Below are positions 8,864 through 18,200 of a stretch of DNA of 64,000 nucleotides, in pieces. The DNA comes from Leptolyngbya sp. 'hensonii'. GTDB taxonomy: Bacteria; Cyanobacteriota; Cyanobacteriia; GCF-001939115. Made by a program: the position numbers and the translations under genes. Location: positions 215,283 to 279,282 of the forward strand of contig NZ_MQTZ01000043.1 of the NCBI RefSeq assembly GCF_001939115.1, read 5' to 3'. Under the pieces are notes generated by a model. That model was not told where the DNA came from. It made no database searches and saw only the letters and a list, made by a program, of their open reading frames with translations. Position 1 is the stretch's first letter. Each line of letters opens with the position of its first letter.

Positions 8864-9841
8864 ATGAGTGACTACCCCCGGGTTCTGGTGCCAAAACCGA
8901 TTCAAAAAGCCAGGGTAATACGAATCAATACTGAGGATAATTTTGAACAACAAGAGCAAGCAACCGCAGCATTACTCAACCATCCTCTGGTTCGATTGAA
9001 TCAGGATGGCAAGCCAATTAAACCCAAGCTGAAAGGAATGACCTGGATTATTGTTGAAGCGATCGTAATTTCAGTAGTTTCCGTGCTTATAACGATTGGA
9101 TATAGCAGTATAGTTGGGGGTTTGGCTCTACTGATAGGGGCAACAGGGACTGCCATCCATATCACCACAATGGCCCGTGGTTTTATACCCAGGTGGAAGG
9201 CGTATCAGATCGCTCTGCAGGAATTTAAGGGGAGCAAGAAGAAGGGCAAAAAACCTGCCAACCTGATCGCTCAAGCATCAGAAACGGCCAAATCTAAACA
9301 GCGTTCCAGATTGGTGCGAGCAGCGCTGCAGCAGACCGTCACTGCTGATGGTAGGGATAGTGATGCCAAACGGGGCAGGAGCGAAGCAGCATTGGAGAGG
9401 CACCTGCGCTCCCACTTTGGGGACATGATCCATACTGGTCTCACTTGCACCATCCCGAATTTCCCTACACCCTACACCCCCGATTTTGCCCTGATTGAAC
9501 CCATCTCTGGCCTGCATCTGGATATCGAAATTGATGAACCGTACAATGCTGAAGGTGAGCCGGTGCATTATCTGGGATTAGACGATCGACGCAATGAATT
9601 CTTCCTGGAACGCAATTGGATTGTCATTCGCTTTGCCGAAGAGCAGGTGATCCGCTATCCTGATGCCTGCTGCAAGCTGATTGCCCGTATTGTGGCCGAT
9701 GTAATTGGGGCACCCCAGGGGAGTCCCCAGGCGATCGCCCTTGTAGCCCTGGAGCAGACGAACCCCCTCCCCAGAGTCAAGCATTGGACGCGGAGAGAAG
9801 CCAGGGCCATGGCAAAACGGAAGCATCGAGGGAGCTACTGA
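8864..9841 (+). CDS. Membrane-anchored protein with DUF559/Vsr-like nuclease fold
   Basis: 325 residues. Two hydrophobic segments lie near residues 60-105 (WIIVEAIVISVVSVLITIGY and IVGGLALLIGATG). A Lys/Arg-rich linker follows, then a C-terminal domain with YTPDFALIEP (Asp207), LDIEIDEPY (Asp220, Glu222, Asp224, Glu225), LDDRRNEFFLERNWIVIRF. This D...ExD...R...W pattern is that of DUF559/Vsr-like PD-(D/E)XK nucleases, where the conserved motif is often E-x-D rather than E-x-K. I infer a membrane-tethered nuclease or nuclease-fold protein. It is followed 4 bases later by a zinc-ribbon protein. Confidence 0.65.
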   Translation: MSDYPRVLVPKPIQKARVIRINTEDNFEQQEQATAALLNHPLVRLNQDGKPIKPKLKGMTWIIVEAIVISVVSVLITIGYSSIVGGLALLIGATGTAIHITTMARGFIPRWKAYQIALQEFKGSKKKGKKPANLIAQASETAKSKQRSRLVRAALQQTVTADGRDSDAKRGRSEAALERHLRSHFGDMIHTGLTCTIPNFPTPYTPDFALIEPISGLHLDIEIDEPYNAEGEPVHYLGLDDRRNEFFLERNWIVIRFAEEQVIRYPDACCKLIARIVADVIGAPQGSPQAIALVALEQTNPLPRVKHWTRREARAMAKRKHRGSY

Positions 9842-9845
9842 GCAC

Positions 9846-10070
9846 ATGTCAAACCAATCTGATCGTGATATCCAATGCGTCTATTGTGGTTCACCCCACA
9901 TCCAGTACGACGCCAACTATGGGTTTTACCGTTGTCTGACCTGTACCAAAGTGTGGGGGTATGCGGGGGATGACCCGGATCTTGATGAGGCTGAGGACTA
10001 TGACGAGGTGATGGAGCAGATTTATCAAACTGATCCAGCTTACTGGGCCAGGTTGAAAGAGGGGATCTGA
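9846..10070 (+). CDS. Small zinc-ribbon protein
   Basis: 74 residues. Two CxxC knuckles, CVYCG (residues 11-14) and CLTCT, are separated by ~17 residues (IQYDANYGFYR), a zinc-ribbon as seen in nucleic-acid binding or ribbon-only proteins. The remaining half is strongly acidic (DDPDLDEAEDYDEVME). It starts 4 bases after the nuclease-fold gene stops, so it is likely in one transcript with it. Function unknown. Confidence 0.7.
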   Translation: MSNQSDRDIQCVYCGSPHIQYDANYGFYRCLTCTKVWGYAGDDPDLDEAEDYDEVMEQIYQTDPAYWARLKEGI

Positions 10071-10083
10071 TCAACACAGGAAA

Positions 10084-10107
10084 GGGCACAAGTTCAACCC
10101 TGTGCCC
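10084..10107 (+). terminator. Possible terminator hairpin after the zinc-ribbon gene
   Basis: GGGCACA (10084-10090) pairs with TGTGCCC (10101-10107) around a 10-base loop, 14 bases after the zinc-ribbon stop. There is no T-tract, so intrinsic termination is uncertain. Confidence 0.35.
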
Positions 10108-10183
10108 TGCTAGGACTCCCCTGTCCTGCCGCCAGGCAACGGGCTATCGCCTGGTGCTGAGGCAAGAGCCGGAATGGTACCAT

Positions 10184-10201
10184 AGGACAGAATCCTGTCC
10201 T
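10184..10201. promoter_or_regulatory. Inverted repeat upstream of the coiled-coil gene
   Basis: AGGACAG (10184-10190) and CTGTCCT (10195-10201) form a perfect 7-bp stem with a 4-base loop, 22 bases before the ATG at 10224. It could be an operator or a leader hairpin. Confidence 0.3.
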
Positions 10202-10223
10202 GCCTCCGACTACAGGAAATACG

Positions 10224-10664
10224 ATGACAAACGCAAACGGCAATCATGCATCCAGCGATCGGCTTGACCGGGTCGAGCAGCTCCTCGAAGCGATCGCACT
10301 TCGACAAGACAGAGGCCAGCGGCAAATGGAGAATTTGCAAGCTAGCCAGCAACAAAGCCAACAGCAAATGGAGGAGCTACAAGCCAGTCAGCGACGAACC
10401 CAGCAACAGCTTGATCAATTGCAGCAAGTTGTCCAGGATGGCTTTGTCGAAACAGGCAATCTGATTGCCGAGCTGACTGTCAGTACCGGAAATACTCTAG
10501 ACGAAATCCGTCAGCGACAGGTAGAGAGTGACCAACGGTTTCTTTCGGCCACAGAGGAATATCGCCAACGACAGGCAGAGAGTGACCAGCGCTTTTATAC
10601 CTTGCTGGAAGAAGTCAGGTACCTGATTCGCAAACTGCCGGGACCTAATCCTGGAGAAGAATAG
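10224..10664 (+). CDS. Coiled-coil protein of unknown function
   Basis: 146 residues, almost entirely heptad-like and rich in Gln, Glu and Arg. Two near-repeats are visible: QMENLQASQQQSQQ / QMEELQASQRRTQQ, and RQRQVESDQRF / RQRQAESDQRF. No enzyme motif is present. Proteins of this build are common and unassigned in cyanobacteria. It stands alone, downstream of a short inverted repeat. Confidence 0.65.
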   Translation: MTNANGNHASSDRLDRVEQLLEAIALRQDRGQRQMENLQASQQQSQQQMEELQASQRRTQQQLDQLQQVVQDGFVETGNLIAELTVSTGNTLDEIRQRQVESDQRFLSATEEYRQRQAESDQRFYTLLEEVRYLIRKLPGPNPGEE

Positions 10665-10929
10665 GGATTGGAGAGATTTTGGAACAGTGGTGGCTGATGC
10701 AGGACGACTGCCAGTGGGCAAGCGAGGCTTTCGATTTTGGGGATGCTTGAGCCTACGTGATTCTATTGAAAGGGTAGATTTTCTACAACTTTTACAGAAA
10801 ATATGCGACTCCGTATTTTTTGTATTTCATCCAGGTGGCTGAGAGGATTCAGCAGGTTGGCTCGTGCTTTCAATGCAATCGATCACTCATCATCGATAAA
10901 AACACCCGATACCTGAGGAGATTCCATCC

Positions 10930-11337
10930 ATGTTGCCCCTCCGTTTTGCCCCCCTACTAAGTCTGCTTGCACCTCTTGCTGTAGGACTGATGCCATCTGC
11001 TCCTGCATTGGCTCTGGAAAGCCGTCTCTGCAATGGTTTTGGTGCAACCGATGTGCAGGCTCAGTTCCCGTCCTATCGAGTCGCTGTCTGTATTCAAGGA
11101 ATGGGACCAACCCATATGAAGGTGCAGGGCTATGGCCAACCCAAAACGATACGGCTCACCAGGGTAGAGATGCTACCAGAGGGGGGCTGGTATTACCAGG
11201 CTGAAAACGGCAGCATGATTTATACCTTGACCATCAAGAAGAACGCAATTGCTGAGCTGCAAATTGTGGATGGTGATAACTACTGGAAAGAGGCGACCCG
11301 TAGAGTTGAATTTGTTGAGGCCATTCCACCACGGTAG
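10930..11337 (+). CDS. Small exported protein of unknown function
   Basis: 135 residues. The N-terminus (MLPLRFAPLLSLLAPLAVGL...APALALE) is a typical Sec signal peptide with a likely cut after ALA near residue 29. The mature ~105 residues have two Cys (SRLCNGFG and VAVCIQG) that could form a disulfide, and mostly beta-type sequence. No family recognised. A separate transcription unit is likely. Confidence 0.65.
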   Translation: MLPLRFAPLLSLLAPLAVGLMPSAPALALESRLCNGFGATDVQAQFPSYRVAVCIQGMGPTHMKVQGYGQPKTIRLTRVEMLPEGGWYYQAENGSMIYTLTIKKNAIAELQIVDGDNYWKEATRRVEFVEAIPPR

Positions 11338-11431
11338 AAACTGCTTCCGTTCTGGTCAGTAGTTCGAGTGGCTAACCCCGATGCTGGCGATATTTGCAGT
11401 ACGATCAAGGATCAGAGCTGGAGCAAACCTG

Positions 11432-12190
11432 ATGGCCTCTCCTTTTCCTGGCATGGACCCCTATCTGGAAGATTCCCTCTGGCGGGAAGTCCACACTTAC
11501 TTGATGACGGCTATTGCCAATGATCTGAATGCTCGCCTGCCTGAGGCTTACCGAGCAACTGTAGAGCAGGCCACCTACATTGCTACTACCGGAATAGGTA
11601 CACCGGATGTCATAATTTTGGGTGACTCCTCTGAGCCAAAGGCTCAGGTGACTGGTGTTCTTGCGTCTGTGGTTGCCCCAGTGCAGGTCGAAGTGCCTGA
11701 ACCAGAGGAGGTCATCGAACGATGGCTGGAAGTCAGACAGATTGCAACAAACCAGGTAATCACAAGCATCGAAATCCTATCACCCACCAATAAGGTGGAC
11801 CCAAGGGGACGGGAGCAGTACGAACGTAAGCGCAATCGGGTGCTGGCTAGCAGGACCCATTTGGTCGAAATTGATCTGATCCGATCGGGCAAACCGTTTC
11901 CTATCCTGTACATGCCAGCCAGCCGTTATCGCATTCTGATTTCTCGGAGCAGCACCAGACCTGGTGCACAACTGTACCCGTTTAACCTGCCCCACCCTAT
12001 TCCGGCTATTCCTGTGCCCCTGCTGTCAGAAGATGAGGAACTGTTGCTGGATTTGCAGACTATCCTCAATACGATCTATGACCAAGGTCGCTACCGGTTA
12101 GCGATCGACTACAGCCAGGTGCCTCCTCCTCCAGTGCTGACCCAGGAAGAACAGGACTGGATGCGACAGATTTTGGAGTCTGGTCGCTAA
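11432..12190 (+). CDS. DUF4058 family protein
   Basis: 252 residues from ATG 11432. The start MASPFPGMDPYLED is the hallmark of DUF4058, a family largely confined to cyanobacteria and Planctomycetes and often present in many copies. Other family segments are ASLPEAY-like NARLPEAYRATVEQ, ITSIEILSPTNKVDPRGREQYERKR, LVEIDLIRSGKP and IPAIPVPLLSEDEELLLDLQ. The EIDLIR segment suggests a PD-(D/E)XK-like core, but no function is established. An in-frame ATG at 11381 adds 17 residues that do not fit the family. Confidence 0.85.
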   Translation: MASPFPGMDPYLEDSLWREVHTYLMTAIANDLNARLPEAYRATVEQATYIATTGIGTPDVIILGDSSEPKAQVTGVLASVVAPVQVEVPEPEEVIERWLEVRQIATNQVITSIEILSPTNKVDPRGREQYERKRNRVLASRTHLVEIDLIRSGKPFPILYMPASRYRILISRSSTRPGAQLYPFNLPHPIPAIPVPLLSEDEELLLDLQTILNTIYDQGRYRLAIDYSQVPPPPVLTQEEQDWMRQILESGR

Positions 12191-12452
12191 CACCTGCTGC
12201 TGACATTCACAATGAAGGCCAGTATTATGCAGACCTCTGGACTTCTGATCAAGACAGGTCAGGAAGTTTTCCTGTTCCACCAGGGTACCACCATGATGGG
12301 GTAGAGGATAGTAGTGAAGGGACTGGTAGTTTTGTAACAGGGATCGGGTTCAAATGAGCACCTGCAGTTTGCGCAGTAGGTGGTTTAGGGGAGAACGCAA
12401 ATCCTAAAATTTCAGTGGATCATTAAGCCACGAGAAATCGGGGAGACTTATC

Positions 12453-13229
12453 ATGGTTTCCACAAGCAAAACGTTGGAGAGAAAGCTTTTATGGATGTTT
12501 TTGAGGAGCGGGGTTAGGTTACTGTCGATCGGTAGAATATCTCATTCATCCATATCGATGCCTCAATCAGCTCACCTCCAATCTATAGTTGGCATGATTG
12601 CCAGCATTCTACTGCTTTTGCTGCCCTTTCAGCCATTGCTCCCGGTTGAACTGGGTTTGCTGGAAACGATCGCAGTTGTCACTTCTGCCTGGAGCGTTTG
12701 GTTACTGGCTAAGAATAATTTATTCGGATGGTGGATTGGGTTAGTGGGAACAGCCCTTTATGGCTTTGTTTTCTATCAAGCCAAGCTGTATGCCGAGGTT
12801 GGTCTACAGGTGTTTTACTTCGTCACCAGCTTGCAGGCCATCTACATTTGGTTAAGGGGTGGGCAGAATCAAACTGAGAGACCTGTGGGGTATGTTTCGA
12901 GGAGATGGATGGTTACCGCAGGCATCTTGGCAATCGGCAGTATTTTTGCCTTGAGAGCCTTCCTGATTGCTATTCGAGGAGCGGCACCATTCTGGGATGC
13001 TCTGACCACAGTGATGAGCCTGGTTGCTCATCTGTATCTCATGGGTCGTTTTGTAGAGAGTTGGTATCTATGGATTACCGTTGATGTGATTTATGTGCCG
13101 CTCTACACTTCCCGGCATTTGTATTTGACCAGTATCTTGTATGGCATCTTTTGCTTGATGGCAATTAATGGCTTGCGGAACTTCCAGCACATCGAGCATG
13201 AGCAACGATTGCAAAGGGTTGAGCAGTAG
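12453..13229 (+). CDS. pnuC: PnuC-type nicotinamide riboside/mononucleotide transporter
   Basis: 258 residues with about seven hydrophobic segments. Family landmarks are visible: WLLAKNNLFGWWIGLVGTALYGFVFYQAKLYAEVGLQVFYF and FWDALTTVMSLVAHLYLMGRFVESWYLWITVDVIYVPLY (the W-x-x-x-D-V-I-Y region). PnuC proteins facilitate uptake of nicotinamide riboside, which is trapped by phosphorylation. The NadR-like kinase that would do this starts 2 bases downstream. The first ~40 residues before MPQSAHLQ are poorly hydrophobic, so the true start may be the ATG near 12558. Confidence 0.85.
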   Translation: MVSTSKTLERKLLWMFLRSGVRLLSIGRISHSSISMPQSAHLQSIVGMIASILLLLLPFQPLLPVELGLLETIAVVTSAWSVWLLAKNNLFGWWIGLVGTALYGFVFYQAKLYAEVGLQVFYFVTSLQAIYIWLRGGQNQTERPVGYVSRRWMVTAGILAIGSIFALRAFLIAIRGAAPFWDALTTVMSLVAHLYLMGRFVESWYLWITVDVIYVPLYTSRHLYLTSILYGIFCLMAINGLRNFQHIEHEQRLQRVEQ

Positions 13230-13230
13230 C

Positions 13231-14214
13231 ATGAAGTTGGGCATTACCGTTGGTAAGTTCTACCCATTCCATTTGGGGCATGATTACTTGATCCGGCAGG
13301 CCAAGGGCCAAGTCGATCATCTGGTGGTGTTGGTCGGGTACAAACCAACCCAGGAGATCTCAGGTCTAGCTCGAGCGAACTGGATTCGTTTCCTGCATCC
13401 TGATGTCGAAGTAATCGAGGTGTTGGAGGATATTCCGGAGGCCCCGGCACCCTGGGCTGAACGGGCATTGGAAGTCTTGCAAGGACGAAAACCAGATTGG
13501 GCGTTTACGTCTGAGACGTATGGTGAACCCTGGGCAGTGTTAATGGGAGCAGAGCACCAGGCGATCGACTTGTTGCGTAGCACCGTGCCTATTTCTGGGA
13601 CCCAACTGCGACAAAATCTCGCAACCTACTGGCAAATGCTGACGCCTCCTGCCAAAGCCTATTTTGCCAAACGGATTTGTGTAATTGGCGTTGAGTCCAG
13701 TGGGACAACAACCTTAGCCCAAGCCCTGGCTCAGCATTATCAGACGGTGTGGGTACCGGAATATGGTCGATGGTACTGGGAGGGCAGACGCCATACTCCA
13801 AATGCAGACCAGTGGGAGACCTACGAGTTCGTGCAGATTGCTAAAGGCCAGGTAGCTTGGGAGGATGACTTAGCCATGCGGGCAAATTGCCTCCTCGTTT
13901 GCGATACTGATCCTTTGGCAACCCATATTTGGCATCGACGATATATGGGGACTGACTCTCAAGCTGTTGAATGTATTGCTGACAGTCGTCACTATGACCT
14001 GTATATTCTGACGGCTCCTGATTTTGGCTTTGTGCAAGATGGTACCAGGGATGGTGAGTGCATTCGGCTGCAAATGCATCAGTGGTTTATTGATGTGCTC
14101 AATCAAAAAGATAAGCAATTCATCCTTGTTACAGGGGCGCATGATCAACGGATGACCTATGCGATCGCTGCCATTAATTCTCTGCTTGTGTTTCCGGCTC
14201 TGGATGCCCCTTAA
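13231..14214 (+). CDS. nadR: NadR-like NMN adenylyltransferase / ribosylnicotinamide kinase
   Basis: 327 residues from ATG 13231, one base after the pnuC stop. Residues 7-16 (GKFYPFHLGH) are the nucleotidyltransferase GxFxPxHxGH motif, and ISGTQLRQN is its second substrate motif. The second half begins with the P-loop VIGVESSGTTTLAQAL. The usual P-loop Lys is Thr here (SSGTTT), a variant also seen in some NadR lineages. The kinase domain continues with VPEYGRWYWEG and LLVCDTDPLATHIWHRRY. With PnuC it would convert imported nicotinamide riboside to NAD. It lacks the N-terminal HTH repressor domain of enterobacterial NadR. Confidence 0.85.
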   Translation: MKLGITVGKFYPFHLGHDYLIRQAKGQVDHLVVLVGYKPTQEISGLARANWIRFLHPDVEVIEVLEDIPEAPAPWAERALEVLQGRKPDWAFTSETYGEPWAVLMGAEHQAIDLLRSTVPISGTQLRQNLATYWQMLTPPAKAYFAKRICVIGVESSGTTTLAQALAQHYQTVWVPEYGRWYWEGRRHTPNADQWETYEFVQIAKGQVAWEDDLAMRANCLLVCDTDPLATHIWHRRYMGTDSQAVECIADSRHYDLYILTAPDFGFVQDGTRDGECIRLQMHQWFIDVLNQKDKQFILVTGAHDQRMTYAIAAINSLLVFPALDAP

Positions 14215-14246
14215 AATAAGGGACATTGCAGTCAAAATATAAACCA

Positions 14247-15200
14247 ATGTGTGATACTTTTATTGCGCTGGCCGACGCTACGATTGATGGCTCAGTGATT
14301 TTCGGCAAGAATAGCGATCGGCCTGCAGGCGAGATTCAAGATATTGTGACCTTCCCTGCTCAATCCTACCCCAAAGGGCAACAGGTTCAATGCACTTATA
14401 TTGAAATTCCCCAGCTTGAGCAGACCTTTGCAGTAGTTCTATCGAAGCCCAGATGGATGTGGGGAGCCGAGATGGGAGCCAATGAATGTGGAGTTGTGCT
14501 TGGTAATGAAGCAGTATGGACGACTCAGCCCTGTCAACCAACAGGACTCCTGGGCATGGATTTGGTCCGCTTGGGGTTAGAACGAGGGGGGACAGCCTTT
14601 GCGGCGGTGCAGGTCATCATAAATTTGCTAGAGCAATATGGACAGGGCGGCAACTGTGCTGAGCATTTTTCTTTTACCTACCACAATTCCTTTCTCATCG
14701 CAGATTGCCAAGAAGCCTGGGTTGTGGAAACGGCTGGAAGGTATTGGGTTACAGAAAGAGTGACCCAGGGGACACGATCGATCTCCAACAATCTGAGTAT
14801 TCGAGGCAAAGGGGACTTGCGCCATCCTGAGATGATTGCTGATGCAATAGCTCAAAAGCTCTGCTCAAGCGAATCAGAGTTTGACTTTACCGAACTATTT
14901 TCTGAGGGTGGGATTGAAGATTCCCTGTCTCTCGACTCTAGAGCAGGTCGAGTCCGATCGCTATGTCGGCTACATCAGGGGCAGTTCACGATCGAGACTG
15001 CAAAATCCATATTGCGGGACCATCAGGGGCATATTTGTATGCATGGAGAGTTTGAAACGAGGGGAAGTCAAATTTCCCGGTTGTCATCCCAATCCTGTGA
15101 GCATTGGTTGATTGATCATCCCTTCCCCTGTCAACGGGAATATAAACGGGCAGAATTTCCTGAGACCCTAGCTGTTACCAAGAACTACTACCATGGGTGA
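14247..15200 (+). CDS. Secernin-like C69 family Ntn-hydrolase, short
   Basis: 317 residues from ATG 14247. It starts MCDTFIALADATIDGSVIFGKNSDRPAGE, the N-terminal pattern of secernin/C69 peptidases in which Cys2 becomes the Ntn nucleophile after Met removal. MGANECGVVLGNEAVWT and HNSFLIADCQEAWVVETAGRYW are further family landmarks. Family members are usually ~400 residues. Here the reading stops shortly after the HWLIDHPFPC segment, 26 bases before the first CRISPR repeat, so the C-terminus may be truncated. Substrate unknown. Confidence 0.8.
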   Translation: MCDTFIALADATIDGSVIFGKNSDRPAGEIQDIVTFPAQSYPKGQQVQCTYIEIPQLEQTFAVVLSKPRWMWGAEMGANECGVVLGNEAVWTTQPCQPTGLLGMDLVRLGLERGGTAFAAVQVIINLLEQYGQGGNCAEHFSFTYHNSFLIADCQEAWVVETAGRYWVTERVTQGTRSISNNLSIRGKGDLRHPEMIADAIAQKLCSSESEFDFTELFSEGGIEDSLSLDSRAGRVRSLCRLHQGQFTIETAKSILRDHQGHICMHGEFETRGSQISRLSSQSCEHWLIDHPFPCQREYKRAEFPETLAVTKNYYHG

Positions 15201-15226
15201 AGAAGATCTGTGAGTCGTGGCAATGG

Positions 15227-18200
15227 AAGCCCATTCAATTGGTTTCCCCAGCGAGTGGGGAGTTCTTAAATACAACTTTCAGTACTTAGGTCTACACAGT
15301 GTTTCCATTCAATTGGTTTCCCCAGCGAGTGGGGAGTCAAACACTGCTGTCAGTCCCCAGCAGTACACAGGCCGTTTCCATTCAATTGGTTTCCCCAGCG
15401 AGTGGGGAGCCTGCCAATAAACTCACGATCTCAGGCTCCTGTCAGGTTTCCATTCAATTGGTTTCCCCAGCGAGTGGGGAGCTACACAGAAAACCACGCG
15501 GGGTTCGAATACGATAACTGGCAAATCGTGTTTCCATTCAATTGGTTTCCCCAGCGAGTGGGGAGGAGTCATTTAAGTCTACTCAGATTATTTCTGGCAA
15601 CCCTAACCGGTTTCCATTCAATTGGTTTCCCCAGCGAGTGGGGAGGCTGCTTTGTCAGATCGATGGACCGAGCCCATAATGTTTCCATTCAATTGGTTTC
15701 CCCAGCGAGTGGGGAGTTTTCCGACTCTTCGATTAACACATCCACAGACCGGATTGTTTCCATTCAATTGGTTTCCCCAGCGAGTGGGGAGTTTCCCGTA
15801 AAATGCGATGCCACAGTAAGTCAAGAGATTAGTTTCCATTCAATTGGTTTCCCCAGCGAGTGGGGAGTCGAATATTTCGACTCCTGGGCTGGCAGCTTTG
15901 GAGTTTCCATTCAATTGGTTTCCCCAGCGAGTGGGGAGTTTGGCCACGATCGCAGCCACGCGCCCATAAATCTCGTGTTTCCATTCAATTGGTTTCCCCA
16001 GCGAGTGGGGAGCTACTGGCAGTTCCCTTACAACCAATTGGAGTTGGGGAAAGGTCCGGGGTTTCCATTCAATTGGTTTCCCCAGCGAGTGGGGAGAACT
16101 CGATACTGACAAAGGTCCAGTTTATTTCGTTGAATCGGTTTCCATTCAATTGGTTTCCCCAGCGAGTGGGGAGCCCATTGATAGAAGCAGAAGGGACAGA
16201 GCAAATCGAGTTTCCATTCAATTGGTTTCCCCAGCGAGTGGGGAGATCGTGGCTCAGGATCTGGAGGAAACGATAAAGGCTAAGGTTTCCATTCAATTGG
16301 TTTCCCCAGCGAGTGGGGAGGGTCCTAGTACATCTAATGTAAACAAACAGAAGTATTTAGCAGTTTCCATTCAATTGGTTTCCCCAGCGAGTGGGGAGGT
16401 TAAACGGGCGATCGCGCACTTTTTGCAGCAGCACTACTGTTTCCATTCAATTGGTTTCCCCAGCGAGTGGGGAGGTACTATTTTCTATAATTTGCTGGAG
16501 AGTTTTTAGCTGTTTCCATTCAATTGGTTTCCCCAGCGAGTGGGGAGCCAAGCGTTGATCAAGTCCTCATCTGTTTGCGGCTGAGTTTCCATTCAATTGG
16601 TTTCCCCAGCGAGTGGGGAGCTGAGAAACTGATCAGTTGGTCTCTCTATAGTGTCTGGCAAAGGGTTTCCATTCAATTGGTTTCCCCAGCGAGTGGGGAG
16701 AAGATAAAAGATTCACTGGACTACATAGCTCCAAGGCTTATCCTCAAGTTTCCATTCAATTGGTTTCCCCAGCGAGTGGGGAGTCCGCATTGGCTGGTGT
16801 TAGCCCTGCTATGGCAGAGTCTAGAGTTTCCATTCAATTGGTTTCCCCAGCGAGTGGGGAGCGAACAAGCAGGATACCAAACTCTCAATCCCATCAGTGT
16901 AGAGTTTCCATTCAATTGGTTTCCCCAGCGAGTGGGGAGGACTACCCGACTTCCTGGGAAGAGTCATACTACAGTTTCCATTCAATTGGTTTCCCCAGCG
17001 AGTGGGGAGCTGAAATTCAAAAATTATACCCCGACGCTCGCTTTTATGTTTCCATTCAATTGGTTTCCCCAGCGAGTGGGGAGTGGCCAGTAACCAGATT
17101 GAGGTTTCGGCAACCAGGGGGGGAGTTTCCATTCAATTGGTTTCCCCAGCGAGTGGGGAGTCATTCAGTACCCGCTATAAATACCAATCAACAAAGGAGA
17201 AGTTTCCATTCAATTGGTTTCCCCAGCGAGTGGGGAGACCCAACGACAAGACCGAAGACCACTGGGTTAAACGTTTCCATTCAATTGGTTTCCCCAGCGA
17301 GTGGGGAGGCTCAGACGGGGAGTGCATCGCCGATCCGAAAGCTATGTTTCCATTCAATTGGTTTCCCCAGCGAGTGGGGAGAAAATTCCGCAAATCTATC
17401 AAGCCAAAAGTAGTTAAGGGTTTCCATTCAATTGGTTTCCCCAGCGAGTGGGGAGTACACTAGTTGAATCTCAGGAAACAGTCTGGCGAGTTCACCGTCC
17501 CAAGTTTCCATTCAATTGGTTTCCCCAGCGAGTGGGGAGCAGCGATCGTTGCCCGTCAGCGTAGTGGCCAAATTGTTTCCATTCAATTGGTTTCCCCAGC
17601 GAGTGGGGAGGATGAATTCCAAGCCGGTCGAGGGGCTTACTATTGTGTTTCCATTCAATTGGTTTCCCCAGCGAGTGGGGAGCTGACGATGGAAATCCCG
17701 TTCCCCGCAGAATCTTTTTGGAGTGCGTTTCCATTCAATTGGTTTCCCCAGCGAGTGGGGAGTTCGACTTGCACCGAGGAAAGCATCAGGATGGCGTTTC
17801 CATTCAATTGGTTTCCCCAGCGAGTGGGGAGGACGTTCCTGGAGAGCAGTATCAGAAACAGTGCAGAAGTTTCCATTCAATTGGTTTCCCCAGCGAGTGG
17901 GGAGCCCCTGATTCGCTTCCCCAGTCCCCACCACACCTTTGCGTTTCCATTCAATTGGTTTCCCCAGCGAGTGGGGAGAGTGCCAATTCTCCTTCCAATC
18001 GCCGTCTTCTATCCGGGTTTCCATTCAATTGGTTTCCCCAGCGAGTGGGGAGGGGCAAGCTTGATTGCTGCAGGATTGAAGCAGTACGAAACTCGTTTCC
18101 ATTCAATTGGTTTCCCCAGCGAGTGGGGAGTCCACAGTATGACCCTAATAAACTCTTTATAGAAGATAGTACAGTTTCCATTCAATTGGTTTCCCCAGCG

